Origin: Bacillota bacterium
Lineage (GTDB): Bacteria > Bacillota > Clostridia > Peptostreptococcales > Anaerovoracaceae
NCBI GenBank assembly: GCA_017472365.1
Contig: JAFUQN010000094.1
Location: 1-41,580, forward strand
DNA length: 41,580 nt
Direction: 5' to 3'
Part shown: positions 1 through 8,719 of the stretch, piece by piece
Layout: the number at the start of each line of letters is the position of its first letter
Position numbering within the stretch: position 1 is the first letter of the stretch
The notes under the pieces: generated by a model
The model's input: the letters and a program-made list of their open reading frames with translations, nothing else
Databases searched by the model: none
Told to the model about the DNA's origin: nothing
Program-made: the position numbers and the translations under genes

Positions 1-693
<693 letters not shown>

Positions 694-700
694 GTGCCCC

Positions 701-1165
701 ATGATCAAAGTGATGACGCCGGAATATCGGGATCAGGTATTGGCCATCTGGCTGGCGGAGACCACCAAGGCCCATCCCTTCATTTCCAACGGATATTGGG
801 CGAAGAATTTCATCAAGGTGAAGAATCAGTATCTTCCGGCTTCTGAAACCGTGATCTGTGTGGAAGGTGGTCAGCTGAAAGGCTTCCTGAGTCTGTTGGA
901 CGGTCACCATATCGGAGCCTTGTTTGTGGCTTCGGAATTTCAGGGTCAGGGTGTGGGAACACGCCTTCTGGAATACATCATGGACAACTGTGATGAGCTG
1001 ACGCTGAAGGTCTACGCCGAAAACGAACGGGCCGTGGGGTTCTATGAACACATGGGTTTTTATGAAGAAGACCGCAGCCTGAATGAAGAGACGGGACATC
1101 TGGAATATACCATGTCCTGGATCTCCGGAGATATGGAAGAGCTGCTGTTCGGACTGCAGTGTTAG
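701..1165 (+). CDS. GNAT-family N-acetyltransferase (YjaB-like)
   Basis: A 154-residue single-domain acetyltransferase. The acetyl-CoA pyrophosphate loop is clear (QGQGVGTRLLEY, about residues 86-97), followed by the typical strand, NERAVGFYEHMGF and a C-terminal strand (HLEYTMSW). The overall pattern resembles the YjaB type of small GNAT enzymes; the substrate cannot be read from sequence. It starts 7 bases after the alr stop, so it is probably the last gene of that operon and is followed by a strong terminator. Confidence 0.85.
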   Translation: MIKVMTPEYRDQVLAIWLAETTKAHPFISNGYWAKNFIKVKNQYLPASETVICVEGGQLKGFLSLLDGHHIGALFVASEFQGQGVGTRLLEYIMDNCDELTLKVYAENERAVGFYEHMGFYEEDRSLNEETGHLEYTMSWISGDMEELLFGLQC

Positions 1166-1179
1166 AAAGGCAATAAAAG

Positions 1180-1209
1180 AGCGCTGTGCATCATGCACAG
1201 CGCTTTTTC
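1180..1209. terminator. Bidirectional intrinsic terminator
   Basis: Perfect 11-bp stem AGCGCTGTGCA / TGCACAGCGCT with loop TCA, followed by TTTTT on the plus strand and by a T-rich run (CTTTTATT) on the minus strand. It lies between the convergent GNAT and YitT genes and can serve both. Confidence 0.9.
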
Positions 1210-1218
1210 GCTTTTTGA

Positions 1219-1237
1219 GGCAACCGCTTCGCGGCTC
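1219..1237. repeat. Short GC palindrome with GGCAACC module
   Basis: GGCAACC followed by the hairpin CCGC-TTC-GCGG, just behind the YitT stop codon. It resembles other intergenic GC palindromes in this window (15429, 29132, 34646) that carry GCAACC or its complement GGTTGC. Confidence 0.45.
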
Positions 1238-1238
1238 A

Positions 1239-2126
1239 TTAGTCGTTGGGTCTTGTATAGAACCGACCGATAATCTGATCGGTGCGGACCACGTTGATAA
1301 ATGCCTTCGGATCCACCTCTCTGGCCACATGGGAGATGGTCTTCACCTGGTCAGTTGTAACGACAGTGTAAATCATGTCCTGTTCCTGACCGTTATACAG
1401 ACCGGTACCGCGGAACAGTGTACCGCCGTGATGGGTCGGGGTTTTGATGGCGTTGTAAATCTCTTCCGCATTTTGAGAGACGATAAACAACGTTACACGC
1501 TGATAACGGGGGTTCAGCATCTGCACGATCTGTGTAGACGTGAACTGGAAGATGATGGAGTACAGGGCTTTTTCCCAGCCGAATAACATACCGGCGATTC
1601 CCAGAACACAAACGTTTCCTGCGAAGATGTAGTTCCAACAGTCGATGTTCATGCGTTCCGACAGAGCAACTGCGATGAAGTCGGTTCCACCGGAAGTGGC
1701 GCGTCCCTTGAGGCAAAGTGCGACACCGGCACCGTTGATCAGACCGCCAAAGATACAGATCAGAAGCAGGTCATCAGTCAGGGGCATTGGCGGGATCACG
1801 TCAGTCAGAAAGCTGGACATCAGGATGGCGACACAGGAGAAGATGGTAAAGCGCTTCCCGATGAACTTGTAACTGATGAGAGCCGGAACGGCGTTCAGAG
1901 ACAGATTTACCACGGTGAAGGGAATGTGGATTCCGTAAAACTGATCACAGACACGCTGGATCAGGAAGGTAATTCCGCTGAAGCCGCCGGGATACAGACC
2001 TCCGGCAGATACGAAGATTTTATTGTTGATCCCCATGATAATCGAAGCAAGGATGATACACATAAAACGAAGGGTATCATCTGCCTGTTTTTTTCCGGGG
2101 CGATAAAGTTGATCTAAACTATCCAT
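1239..2126 (-). CDS. YitT family membrane protein (DUF161 + DUF2179)
   Basis: A 295-residue protein with about six hydrophobic segments in the first 190 residues, containing the YitT-family signature GGLYPGGFSGITFL (about residues 42-55) and the second half-repeat RATSGGTDFIA. A soluble C-terminal DUF2179-type domain follows, with VVTTDQVKTISHVARE and the terminal VRTDQIIGRF. Proteins of this family are uncharacterised inner-membrane proteins in Firmicutes; no transport substrate can be assigned. The start ATG has GAAAGGAGAG 11 bases upstream and a promoter at 2156-2184. It is monocistronic, divergent from truA and convergent with the GNAT gene. Confidence 0.93.
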   Translation of the reverse strand: MDSLDQLYRPGKKQADDTLRFMCIILASIIMGINNKIFVSAGGLYPGGFSGITFLIQRVCDQFYGIHIPFTVVNLSLNAVPALISYKFIGKRFTIFSCVAILMSSFLTDVIPPMPLTDDLLLICIFGGLINGAGVALCLKGRATSGGTDFIAVALSERMNIDCWNYIFAGNVCVLGIAGMLFGWEKALYSIIFQFTSTQIVQMLNPRYQRVTLFIVSQNAEEIYNAIKTPTHHGGTLFRGTGLYNGQEQDMIYTVVTTDQVKTISHVAREVDPKAFINVVRTDQIIGRFYTRPND

Positions 2127-2155
2127 AACCAGAACACTCTCCTTTCGACATAAAT

Positions 2156-2184
2156 AAGATATCCGATTTTATCACAAAAAGCAA
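2156..2184 (-). promoter_or_regulatory. Putative sigma-A promoter of the YitT-family gene
   Basis: Minus strand: -35 TTGCTT (2184-2179), 17-bp spacer, -10 TATCTT (2161-2156), about 30 bases ahead of the start codon. Both boxes are moderate matches. Confidence 0.45.
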
Positions 2185-2213
2185 CTTAATGTTATGTGAA
2201 TTTGTCTGAACTA

Positions 2214-2222
2214 TGCTATAAT
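2214..2222 (+). promoter_or_regulatory. Putative extended -10 promoter of truA-metF
   Basis: TGC followed by a perfect -10 TATAAT (2217-2222). There is no good -35 box at 17 bp, but the TGn extension compensates in sigma-A promoters. The leader to truA would be about 60 bases. Confidence 0.6.
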
Positions 2223-2288
2223 AAAATGATAAATAATGCACAGGTCTGTCCATTTGGATGATCATGCGAAATCAGAAAGGATCGTCGG

Positions 2289-3074
2289 ATGAAAAATGTA
2301 CTTCTGACAATTCAATACGACGGAACGAATTTTTCCGGATGGCAGCGCCAGCCGGAGCGCCGCACCGTTCAGGGTGAGGTGGAGCGGGTCCTGTCCATCC
2401 TCTGTAAACAGGAGATCCAGGTCAACGGGACCAGTCGCACTGACGCCGGCGTCCACGCCTTCGACCAGCATTGCAGTTTCGTCGGGGACTTCGGGATCCC
2501 GGTGGACCGGATCCCGGTTGCCGCAAACGCTTTGCTTCTGGCAGGAAGCTACAGGCCCGGATCGGTGAGCGATGTCAGAATCGTTGGGGCGAGAGAAGTG
2601 CCGATGGAATTCCACGCCCGGTTCAACAGCCAGGGGAAGCGATATATTTACAAGATTCGAAACGCCAAAGAACCGGACATGTTTCTGAGAAATCAGTGCT
2701 ACCAGATCCCAAAACCGCTGGATCATGAAGCGATGCACCGTGCGGGACAATATATCGTAGGAGAGCACGATTTCATGTGTTTCATGGCTGCCGGAAGCCA
2801 AGTAGGAGAAGATACAATACGAACGGTCTACGATCTGGAGGTGACCAGAGAAGGAGACTGGATCACGCTGTCCATCAGCGGGAACGGGTTTTTATATAAC
2901 ATGGTCCGCATCATCACCGGTACGCTGGTGGAGGTGGGACTGGGCCAGAGAACGGAGGATTCCGTAGCCGAGACAATCGCTTCGCGAGACCGGGCCAAGG
3001 CCGGTCATACGGCACCGCCTCAGGGACTGTACCTGGCCAAGGTTTTCTACGACGAAAACGAAATGAAATTATGA
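2289..3074 (+). CDS. truA: tRNA pseudouridine synthase A
   Basis: Isomerises uridines 38-40 in the anticodon stem of tRNAs to pseudouridine. At 261 residues it has normal length. Seen: the N-terminal IQYDGTNFSGWQRQ, the catalytic motif GTSRTDAGVHA with the nucleophile at Asp52, RYIYKI in the middle, and the C-terminal GNGFLYNMVRIITGTLVEVG block followed by GHTAPPQGLYL. All family landmarks are intact. The ribosome binding site AGAAAGGA precedes the ATG. The gene is followed after 20 bases by metF and is probably cotranscribed with it. Confidence 0.98.
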   Translation: MKNVLLTIQYDGTNFSGWQRQPERRTVQGEVERVLSILCKQEIQVNGTSRTDAGVHAFDQHCSFVGDFGIPVDRIPVAANALLLAGSYRPGSVSDVRIVGAREVPMEFHARFNSQGKRYIYKIRNAKEPDMFLRNQCYQIPKPLDHEAMHRAGQYIVGEHDFMCFMAAGSQVGEDTIRTVYDLEVTREGDWITLSISGNGFLYNMVRIITGTLVEVGLGQRTEDSVAETIASRDRAKAGHTAPPQGLYLAKVFYDENEMKL

Positions 3075-3094
3075 TAGAAAGGAAATGACAAAAG

Positions 3095-3976
3095 ATGAAG
3101 ATCAAGGATTTATTTGAACAGAAAGAAGTAGTATTTTCCATGGAAATTTTCCCGCCGAAGTTCGACGTTCCGGTGGAAACCATCTATAAGACTCTGGACG
3201 GACTGAAAGGTCTGGAACCGGATTACATCAGCGTTACCTACGGTGCCGGTGGTAAGTCCAAGGACAGAACCGTGGAAATTGCCAAGAAGATCAAATACGA
3301 ATACGGAATCGAAAGCATGGCTCATCTGACCTGCATTTCCCATTCCAAGGACGAAGTCAAGAAGCTGATCACCGACTTGAAGGGCGCAGGAATTGAAAAC
3401 GTTCTGGCCCTGAGAGGCGACATCCCTGAAGATCCGGATTTCCAGTTCCCCACACCGCTGCATTACGAACATGCATATCAGCTGGTACAGGAACTGAAAA
3501 AGGACGGAAGCTTCTCCATTGGGGCTGCTTGTTATCCGGAATGTCATCCCGACTGTGTGAACCTGAAGACCGACATCAAGAACCTGAAAGCCAAGGTTGA
3601 CAGTGGTGTCGATTTCCTGGTGAGCCAGCTGTTCTTTGATAACGAAGAGTTCTTTGAATTCATGGAAAAGTTGGACATTGCAGGGATCGATATCCCCGTG
3701 GAAGCAGGGATCATGCCCGTTCTGAACAAGAACCAGATCCTGCGTATGTGTAAGCTGTCCGGATGTAAGGTTCCCAAGAAGCTTCAGAGAATGTTAGATC
3801 GCTTCGGCGATGATCCTCAGTCCCTGAGAGAAGCCGGTGAAGCCTACGCCACCGAACAGATCATCGATCTGGTCACCGGCGGTGTGAGAGGGATCCACTT
3901 ATACAGCATGAACAAACCCGACGTATCCAAGCGCATCTGGGACAACATCCAGAGCATTCGTCGGTTCACAAAATAA
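3095..3976 (+). CDS. metF: 5,10-methylenetetrahydrofolate reductase
   Basis: FAD-dependent reduction of methylene-THF to methyl-THF, the methyl donor for MetH. It has 293 residues, the usual bacterial length. Seen: FSMEIFPPKFD with the conserved active-site Glu, DYISVTYGAGG, HLTCISHS, the NVLALRGDIP segment, SIGAACYPECHPD, FLVSQLFFDNEEFFEF and the terminal GVRGIHLYSMNK. The ribosome binding site is AAAGGAA. The partner gene metH lies 4.8 kb downstream, separated by the accessory insert 3977-8582; in related genomes the two are often close, which is why the insert looks like a later arrival (inference). Confidence 0.97.
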   Translation: MKIKDLFEQKEVVFSMEIFPPKFDVPVETIYKTLDGLKGLEPDYISVTYGAGGKSKDRTVEIAKKIKYEYGIESMAHLTCISHSKDEVKKLITDLKGAGIENVLALRGDIPEDPDFQFPTPLHYEHAYQLVQELKKDGSFSIGAACYPECHPDCVNLKTDIKNLKAKVDSGVDFLVSQLFFDNEEFFEFMEKLDIAGIDIPVEAGIMPVLNKNQILRMCKLSGCKVPKKLQRMLDRFGDDPQSLREAGEAYATEQIIDLVTGGVRGIHLYSMNKPDVSKRIWDNIQSIRRFTK

Positions 3977-3985
3977 GAAAAATAC

Positions 3986-4015
3986 ATCCTCCCCTGAAAT
4001 AGTGGGAGGATTTTT
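3986..4015 (+). terminator. Intrinsic terminator of truA-metF
   Basis: 8-bp stem ATCCTCCC / GGGAGGAT with a 10-base loop, then TTTTT. It stands only 24 bases before the start of the kinase gene, and no convincing promoter is visible between them. Confidence 0.8.
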
Positions 4016-4038
4016 CAAACATTGGAGGTGTGGAGTAG

Positions 4039-5496
4039 ATGCAGAGGAACCTTCGGGAATACGAACCACTATGGGACAACTGGACCATTGATGAACAGCT
4101 ATATTGTGGAACAAATAGCAGTGTATTTTTGGTGAAGCGTGATCGATATGGTGAATCGCTAACCTCCGTGGTAAAAGTGGTGGAACTGGCAGCCAGAGAA
4201 GATCGCGACTTGGTATGGCGATTGGAACAGACTTTGGAAGAGATCCGTCGCATGGAACGGCTGAACGAATCGGAATACATCGTATCGTTAAAAGACGATT
4301 TAATTCTAGAACGTCCGGATGGGGGCTTTGATGTCCTCATGCGTATGGAATATTTGGACTGTCTGGAGACAATGGTTCGCGAAGAGACGCTTCCATGGCA
4401 ATTGCCTTTGGACGATCTGTCCATTGATTTTGCTGTGAATGAAGTGATCCACATGGGGAAGGATTTATGTCGGGCGTTGGCTTGTGCCCACAGTCAGGGG
4501 ATCCTTCACAGGGATATCAAGCCGGGGAATATTTATCGGGAGAGGGATGGAGACCGCTGGAAACTAGGGGATTTTGGAGCGTCCAGATTGTTGGCCTTTG
4601 GAAATGATCCCGCAACGATCACAGGAACGACAGCGTACATGGCGCCGGAAATTGCCCGGGGCGAAGAATGGGGGACCTGGTCGGATCTGTACAGCTTGGG
4701 AATCGTATTATATCAACTTTTGAATGGCGGTTTTTTACCGCTGACGGGAGAAAACTCAACTTATAATGAGAGGGAGTTGGCCGTTCTCCGGCGTTGGCGA
4801 GGGGAAGAGCTTCCGGTTCCGGTGATGTTGGCGTGTGGAGAAAAGGAAACGCGTTTAGCGGATATTATTTTAAAGGCTTGTCAGCGTCGGCCAGAGGAAC
4901 GGTATTCCACGGCAGAAGAGATGCTTTTCGATTTGGAAGCGTTGGAAAGCGGTAATTCCCTCCCAACGGCATCTCAAAAGAAGCCAAGAAAGAAGAGTGG
5001 TGTTATTGTCGGGAGAATTTTGGCATTGGTCATGGTGGTAAGCTCCTTTATGGGTGGATGGTGGTATGGAAATCACACCGCTGAACAAAATCATTTGGTG
5101 GCTGCCCAGGATGGACACCGATATGAAGTGATTAAACGAAAATCTACCTGGGAATCGGCGAAAGTATACTGCGAATCACAGGGAGGACATCTGGCTACGA
5201 TTACCAGTAAAGAAGAGGAAACGCTGATTGTGGAGCTTTTGGAACAGAGTGGTATTAATATCGCTTGGTTGGGAGCGAATAACCGAAACAGCAGCGGCGG
5301 TTTTCGATGGATCACCGATGAAGAATTTGAATTCGCAACATGGGGAATCGGTGAACCAAACAATACCAATGGACAGGAACATTGTTTGACGTTGATCAAT
5401 AGTCCTACCCAGGGATGGATATGGAATGATGCACCGGATAACGGTCATGATTTTTATGAGTTAAAAGAAATCGGTTTTGTCTGTGAATGGGAGTAA
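4039..5496 (+). CDS. Membrane Ser/Thr protein kinase with extracytoplasmic C-type lectin domain
   Basis: A 485-residue Hanks-type kinase. Kinase core, residues about 15-300: a degenerate glycine loop (CGTNSSVF), VVK Lys46, HRDIKPGN with HRD at 157-159, GDFGAS with DFG at 178-180, MAPE at 201-204, SDLYSLGIVLYQLL. All catalytic residues are present, so it should be active. A basic linker and one transmembrane helix (about 321-343) follow. The outside part, 355-485, is a C-type lectin fold: CESQGGHLATI, AWLGANN, EPNN (439-442), EHC, WND (462-464) and FVCEWE. The EPN and WND motifs are the calcium/sugar ligands of mannose-type lectins. The start has GGAGGTGTGGAG upstream. It is followed after 4 bases by the HTH gene and probably forms an operon with it and the DUF2334 gene. 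Role inferred: sensing a surface glycan and phosphorylating a cytoplasmic partner. Confidence 0.9.
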   Translation: MQRNLREYEPLWDNWTIDEQLYCGTNSSVFLVKRDRYGESLTSVVKVVELAAREDRDLVWRLEQTLEEIRRMERLNESEYIVSLKDDLILERPDGGFDVLMRMEYLDCLETMVREETLPWQLPLDDLSIDFAVNEVIHMGKDLCRALACAHSQGILHRDIKPGNIYRERDGDRWKLGDFGASRLLAFGNDPATITGTTAYMAPEIARGEEWGTWSDLYSLGIVLYQLLNGGFLPLTGENSTYNERELAVLRRWRGEELPVPVMLACGEKETRLADIILKACQRRPEERYSTAEEMLFDLEALESGNSLPTASQKKPRKKSGVIVGRILALVMVVSSFMGGWWYGNHTAEQNHLVAAQDGHRYEVIKRKSTWESAKVYCESQGGHLATITSKEEETLIVELLEQSGINIAWLGANNRNSSGGFRWITDEEFEFATWGIGEPNNTNGQEHCLTLINSPTQGWIWNDAPDNGHDFYELKEIGFVCEWE

Positions 5497-5500
5497 GTTC

Positions 5501-6610
5501 ATGTGGAGCTCGACGGAGACTGTAACAATTGAGCGTGAAGTGGGAAATTGCGAAGACAGTAGTGATCTGCAGAGATTATTGGAATGTTATGATGATACCT
5601 ATATTCGGTGGCATCAATACATCAATCGACTGGTGACGGAAAGCGGGCTTTCTTATCGTCAGCTTTCGGAACGAAGCGGATTAAGTAAAACCACCATTCG
5701 TGACTGGTGTATCCGGGGAACGATGCCTCGTCGCAGAGAATCTCTGGTCCGCCTGGGCTTTGCACTGGAGATGGATCGGTTTCAGATCGATCGGCTCCTC
5801 ATGTACGGAGGTGGTTTCCACGGATTGTACCCCCGGGATGTGTTGGATGCGGCTTGTATTTTCGTACTGAATCTTCGAAAGAAAGAAGAAGAACCTTCCG
5901 AAAAGCCAAGTTATGAGATGGCCCTGGAATTATTTCGTGAAGCCACGGAAAAGACTGTAGAAAGCAATGACCTATTGATGACAACCCAGATGGCCATGGA
6001 GCGGCTGTTGACAACAGAGACACGACAGGATTTTCTGGATTTTATGTTGCAGCTTTCTCAAGGGGAAAAGAACCGTGGTCATTTGGTGGAGTATTTGACA
6101 GATTTTTTGGAAGCGAGGTGCAGAGAACGAAGTCGACAGGAAAATGGTTCTATCAGTATTCATGGATTGGCAGGTGCCTGGGGCAGCGACGGTGAAGTAG
6201 AAAAAATGCTGTCCTGTCTGAAGAAGCATGGAATGGTTCCTCGCAGGGATCGGCTGATCGCTTTGGGACTGAGATTGGGAATGAACCTATCGGAGTTGAA
6301 TTCAATTTTAATGTATGCCGGTATGGAGAAGCTGTACGCCAGGGATAAACTGGAATGTGTTTTAATTTATGCTCTTCAGAATCTGGAACTGCGTTTTCCG
6401 GTGGTGGCGAGGGAAAATGCGTTTCTGCTTCAGAATTTGGCGAAAGATCCGAAGCTGCGCCACCAATGCAAAGAACTGGTAGAAGAGTATATGGAATGCA
6501 GCTACCAGGATGAGGACTCCGATTGGACAGAACTTTCGGAGTACATTTGTGGGATTTTGGAGGAGTTGGAACTTCCGGAAGCGGAGTGGCTTTTAAAGAC
6601 ATTGAGATAG
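5501..6610 (+). CDS. Duplicated helix-turn-helix protein, unknown family
   Basis: A 369-residue soluble protein. I start it at ATG 5501, because GGGAG, overlapping the kinase stop codon, lies 8 bases upstream; a TTG at 5477 would add 8 residues and overlap the kinase. Residues about 48-70 (LSYRQLSERSGLSKTTIRDW) are an XRE-like helix-turn-helix. The following block, MPRRRESLVRLGFALEM...LLMYGG...LYPRDVLDAACIFVL (75-123), recurs at 245-291 as VPRRDRLIALGLRLGM...ILMYAG...LYARDKLECVLIYAL, an internal duplication offset by about 170 residues. The second copy lacks an obvious recognition helix. No Cys pairs or membrane segments are evident. Next to a kinase, it is a natural candidate for the phosphorylated regulator, but this is inference; I do not recognise a named family. 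Confidence 0.8.
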   Translation: MWSSTETVTIEREVGNCEDSSDLQRLLECYDDTYIRWHQYINRLVTESGLSYRQLSERSGLSKTTIRDWCIRGTMPRRRESLVRLGFALEMDRFQIDRLLMYGGGFHGLYPRDVLDAACIFVLNLRKKEEEPSEKPSYEMALELFREATEKTVESNDLLMTTQMAMERLLTTETRQDFLDFMLQLSQGEKNRGHLVEYLTDFLEARCRERSRQENGSISIHGLAGAWGSDGEVEKMLSCLKKHGMVPRRDRLIALGLRLGMNLSELNSILMYAGMEKLYARDKLECVLIYALQNLELRFPVVARENAFLLQNLAKDPKLRHQCKELVEEYMECSYQDEDSDWTELSEYICGILEELELPEAEWLLKTLR

Positions 6611-6631
6611 TGGCGAAACCGCCGGTCAGTT

Positions 6632-6652
6632 GAGAGAAAATCCTCTCTTTTT
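6632..6652 (+). terminator. Weak hairpin with T run, possible attenuator
   Basis: 5-bp stem GAGAG / CTCTC with loop AAAATC, then TTTTT, in the gap between the HTH and DUF2334 genes. The stem is too short to be a strong terminator; it could lower transcription of the deacetylase relative to kinase and HTH. Confidence 0.35.
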
Positions 6653-6698
6653 GAGTGATACGATAATTGAAATATCACAGGAAGGGAGGATTTTTATT

Positions 6699-7961
6699 AT
6701 GAAGAAATGGTTGTTGGTCGGAGTTTGCGTTTTGATCGGACTCGGGGCGCTTCTGCTTGAGACACCGGAGGTGGTTCCGGAAGAAGCGGTTCCTGATCCG
6801 AGTGAGACAACGAAGGTTGTGATGTTAGAAGGGAAATTGGTATTTCGCGGTGAGATTTGTTTGATCGAAGGTATGATCCCAAAGAACGGGCGGCTTTGTC
6901 TTCCGTGGGAAGAAACAGACCAATGGATGAGAACTTTGGATCCGAACTATACTCCGAAAGATATGGGAGAAAATGCGCTAAAAGAAGAAGGAAACCTTGA
7001 GTATATCAGTCTCAATGACTTTTGTGACCGTTGGAATCTGTGGCCCGTTTTTTCCGGAGAAGGAATTACATTTTACAGATATGAATTTGGTTGGGAGGCT
7101 GTGGAGGAACAAGCTCAAGAGCATCCTTTGGATAAAGTTGCTTGTTTGAGGTTGGAGGATATCATGGCAGATCCCACGGCAGAGGGGCGTTTTACCCATG
7201 AAAAATTGGAAAAAGTCAGGATTTTGATTCGCTGGTTGTGGGATCAAGGACAGGAATATTCCGTGGCATGGATCCCGATTTTTGTGGACCCCGTCAAGGG
7301 AATCGTAAATGATCTGACTGAGGATTATCATTGGTATAACGTGGATTTCCTTTATACGCTGGACATGATGGCAGAATATGGAGGACATATCGGTGTTCAT
7401 GGGTTGACCCATCAGTACGGCGAAGATATGAGTGCTGCCGGTTGGGAATTCGGTGAAGATTCGCCGTTTACACTGAAGGAAGCAGAAGAGCGGATGGTGA
7501 AAGCGAAAGCGATTGCCGAACGGTTGGGATTCGAAGTGGAATTCTTTGAGTTTCCACACTATGGGATGACGAAGGCCCAGGGGATGATTGCGGAACGTCA
7601 TTTTGACGTGATCTATCAGCAGGAACTTTGGACAAAGCCTTATGGCTATGTGGAAACGAAACAGGTGGGAGAACGAACCGTAATGTATGTTCCCACTCCG
7701 GCAGATTGTGTTCAGTCAGTTTATGACTATGAGGGAATGCTCCAACGATTGGAAGACTCCTATGAAGGGGGACAGCTGGTGAGTCTGTTTTTCCATCCCA
7801 GTCTGGATTATGATAAACTTAGCGGAATTGTCGACAATGATGGGAACCGTCGACTGGAATATGCGGAGGACCGGGGAATCCTTTCCGGAATCATCCAACA
7901 GATTGAAAATTGGGAGCTGCAATTTGGGGTAGTGTGGTCTCCCATTTACCTTTTGGACTGA
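6699..7961 (+). CDS. Secreted or membrane-anchored DUF2334 polysaccharide deacetylase-like protein
   Basis: A 420-residue protein. Start chosen at MKKWLLVG because GGGAGG lies 8 bases upstream; a longer frame from 6630 has no ribosome binding site. Residues about 4-22 are a hydrophobic signal or anchor. The catalytic-type NodB-like region begins at LRLEDI (about 155), then GVHGLTHQYG (metal-ligand histidine pattern), FFEFPHYGMTKAQ and SLFFHPSLDY, the four landmarks of DUF2334, a subfamily of the polysaccharide deacetylases. About 110 residues of unassigned sequence sit between the anchor and this domain. Likely role: removal of acetyl or acyl groups from an exported polysaccharide, outside the membrane. 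Its position behind the lectin-kinase and HTH genes suggests that it is part of the same response (inference). Confidence 0.82.
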   Translation: MKKWLLVGVCVLIGLGALLLETPEVVPEEAVPDPSETTKVVMLEGKLVFRGEICLIEGMIPKNGRLCLPWEETDQWMRTLDPNYTPKDMGENALKEEGNLEYISLNDFCDRWNLWPVFSGEGITFYRYEFGWEAVEEQAQEHPLDKVACLRLEDIMADPTAEGRFTHEKLEKVRILIRWLWDQGQEYSVAWIPIFVDPVKGIVNDLTEDYHWYNVDFLYTLDMMAEYGGHIGVHGLTHQYGEDMSAAGWEFGEDSPFTLKEAEERMVKAKAIAERLGFEVEFFEFPHYGMTKAQGMIAERHFDVIYQQELWTKPYGYVETKQVGERTVMYVPTPADCVQSVYDYEGMLQRLEDSYEGGQLVSLFFHPSLDYDKLSGIVDNDGNRRLEYAEDRGILSGIIQQIENWELQFGVVWSPIYLLD

Positions 7962-7976
7962 TTTAGTATATAAATA

Positions 7977-8007
7977 ACCTCTCTTCGTCAAAACGACAAA
8001 GAGAGGT
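7977..8007. terminator. Long hairpin, terminator without strong T run
   Basis: 13-bp stem (arms 7977-7989 and 7995-8007) with a single C-A mismatch and loop AAAAC, 15 bases after the DUF2334 stop. Only TATA follows, so it may act as an RNA 3' end stabiliser rather than a classical terminator. Confidence 0.55.
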
Positions 8008-8075
8008 ATACACACAGACCACAACTGCCCGATATATTGGAATTTGTTGAACAGTTTTAGAATCGAAATTTTTGT

Positions 8076-8582
8076 TTATAACTTTATTGAATAATACTGG
8101 CTAACTCTGCCTTCTTTATAGTTATCATTTTCATTCACCAACATTCCGCCACTCTTTTTAATAGTAGCTGCAGATGCCAAGTTATCCTTATAGCAGCCAA
8201 GTAAAACATTGTCCATTCCTTTTTCTTTACAAACAGACAATGCATAGTGGAGCATGGTGGTAGCATAACCCTTATTTCTTTCGGATGGTCTTACCCCATA
8301 TCCGATGTCACCATATATTTTAGTGAGATTTTCAGGCAATTCATAACGAATGCTTAATAAACCTATGAGTTTGTTATTATCAAAGCAAAGGTACAACAAG
8401 GACTTACCCCATTGCTCGTCCCCAACTAAAGAATTTCTTTGTATTTTTTCTACCCAATCAGTATATTCGGAAGCTGGTAATCCAAGGCTTGCACTAACGC
8501 TATTTTCTTTATTGTCGTAGTGCTCCTGCATGTATTCCTGCAAGATGCTTTTATCGCTAATTTCTGGAAGGCGGTATATCAT
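8076..8582 (-). CDS. GNAT-family acetyltransferase (COG3981-like)
   Basis: A 168-residue protein. Start taken at ATG 8582 (MIYRLPE) because GAGGTG lies 6 bases upstream; the ATG and GTG at 8588/8591 fall inside that site. The acetyl-CoA loop is GVRPSERNKGYATTML, followed by VLLGCYKDNLASAATIKKSGG, the pattern of predicted acetyltransferases of the COG3981 type. Substrate unknown. The gene is far richer in A+T than metH and metF around it (many TTA, AAA and AAT codons), which suggests recent transfer. It has its own good promoter at 8622-8650 and stands alone, convergent with the DUF2334 gene. Confidence 0.85.
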   Translation of the reverse strand: MIYRLPEISDKSILQEYMQEHYDNKENSVSASLGLPASEYTDWVEKIQRNSLVGDEQWGKSLLYLCFDNNKLIGLLSIRYELPENLTKIYGDIGYGVRPSERNKGYATTMLHYALSVCKEKGMDNVLLGCYKDNLASAATIKKSGGMLVNENDNYKEGRVSQYYSIKL

Positions 8583-8621
8583 GTTCATCACCTCGTCAAA
8601 TTCAAATTTATCTTTCAGTTC

Positions 8622-8650
8622 ATATTATCATATTTTTCTGTTCGTATCAA
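8622..8650 (-). promoter_or_regulatory. Sigma-A promoter of the AT-rich GNAT gene
   Basis: Minus strand: -35 TTGATA (8650-8645), 17-bp spacer, -10 TAATAT (8627-8622), about 35 bases upstream of the start codon. Confidence 0.7.
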
Positions 8651-8719
8651 TGTTTAGTGAAACTGCCGGAGTTGGATACCGTCAGTCCAAAAGTAAAAAG
8701 GGACAGTGTGGTAATACTG

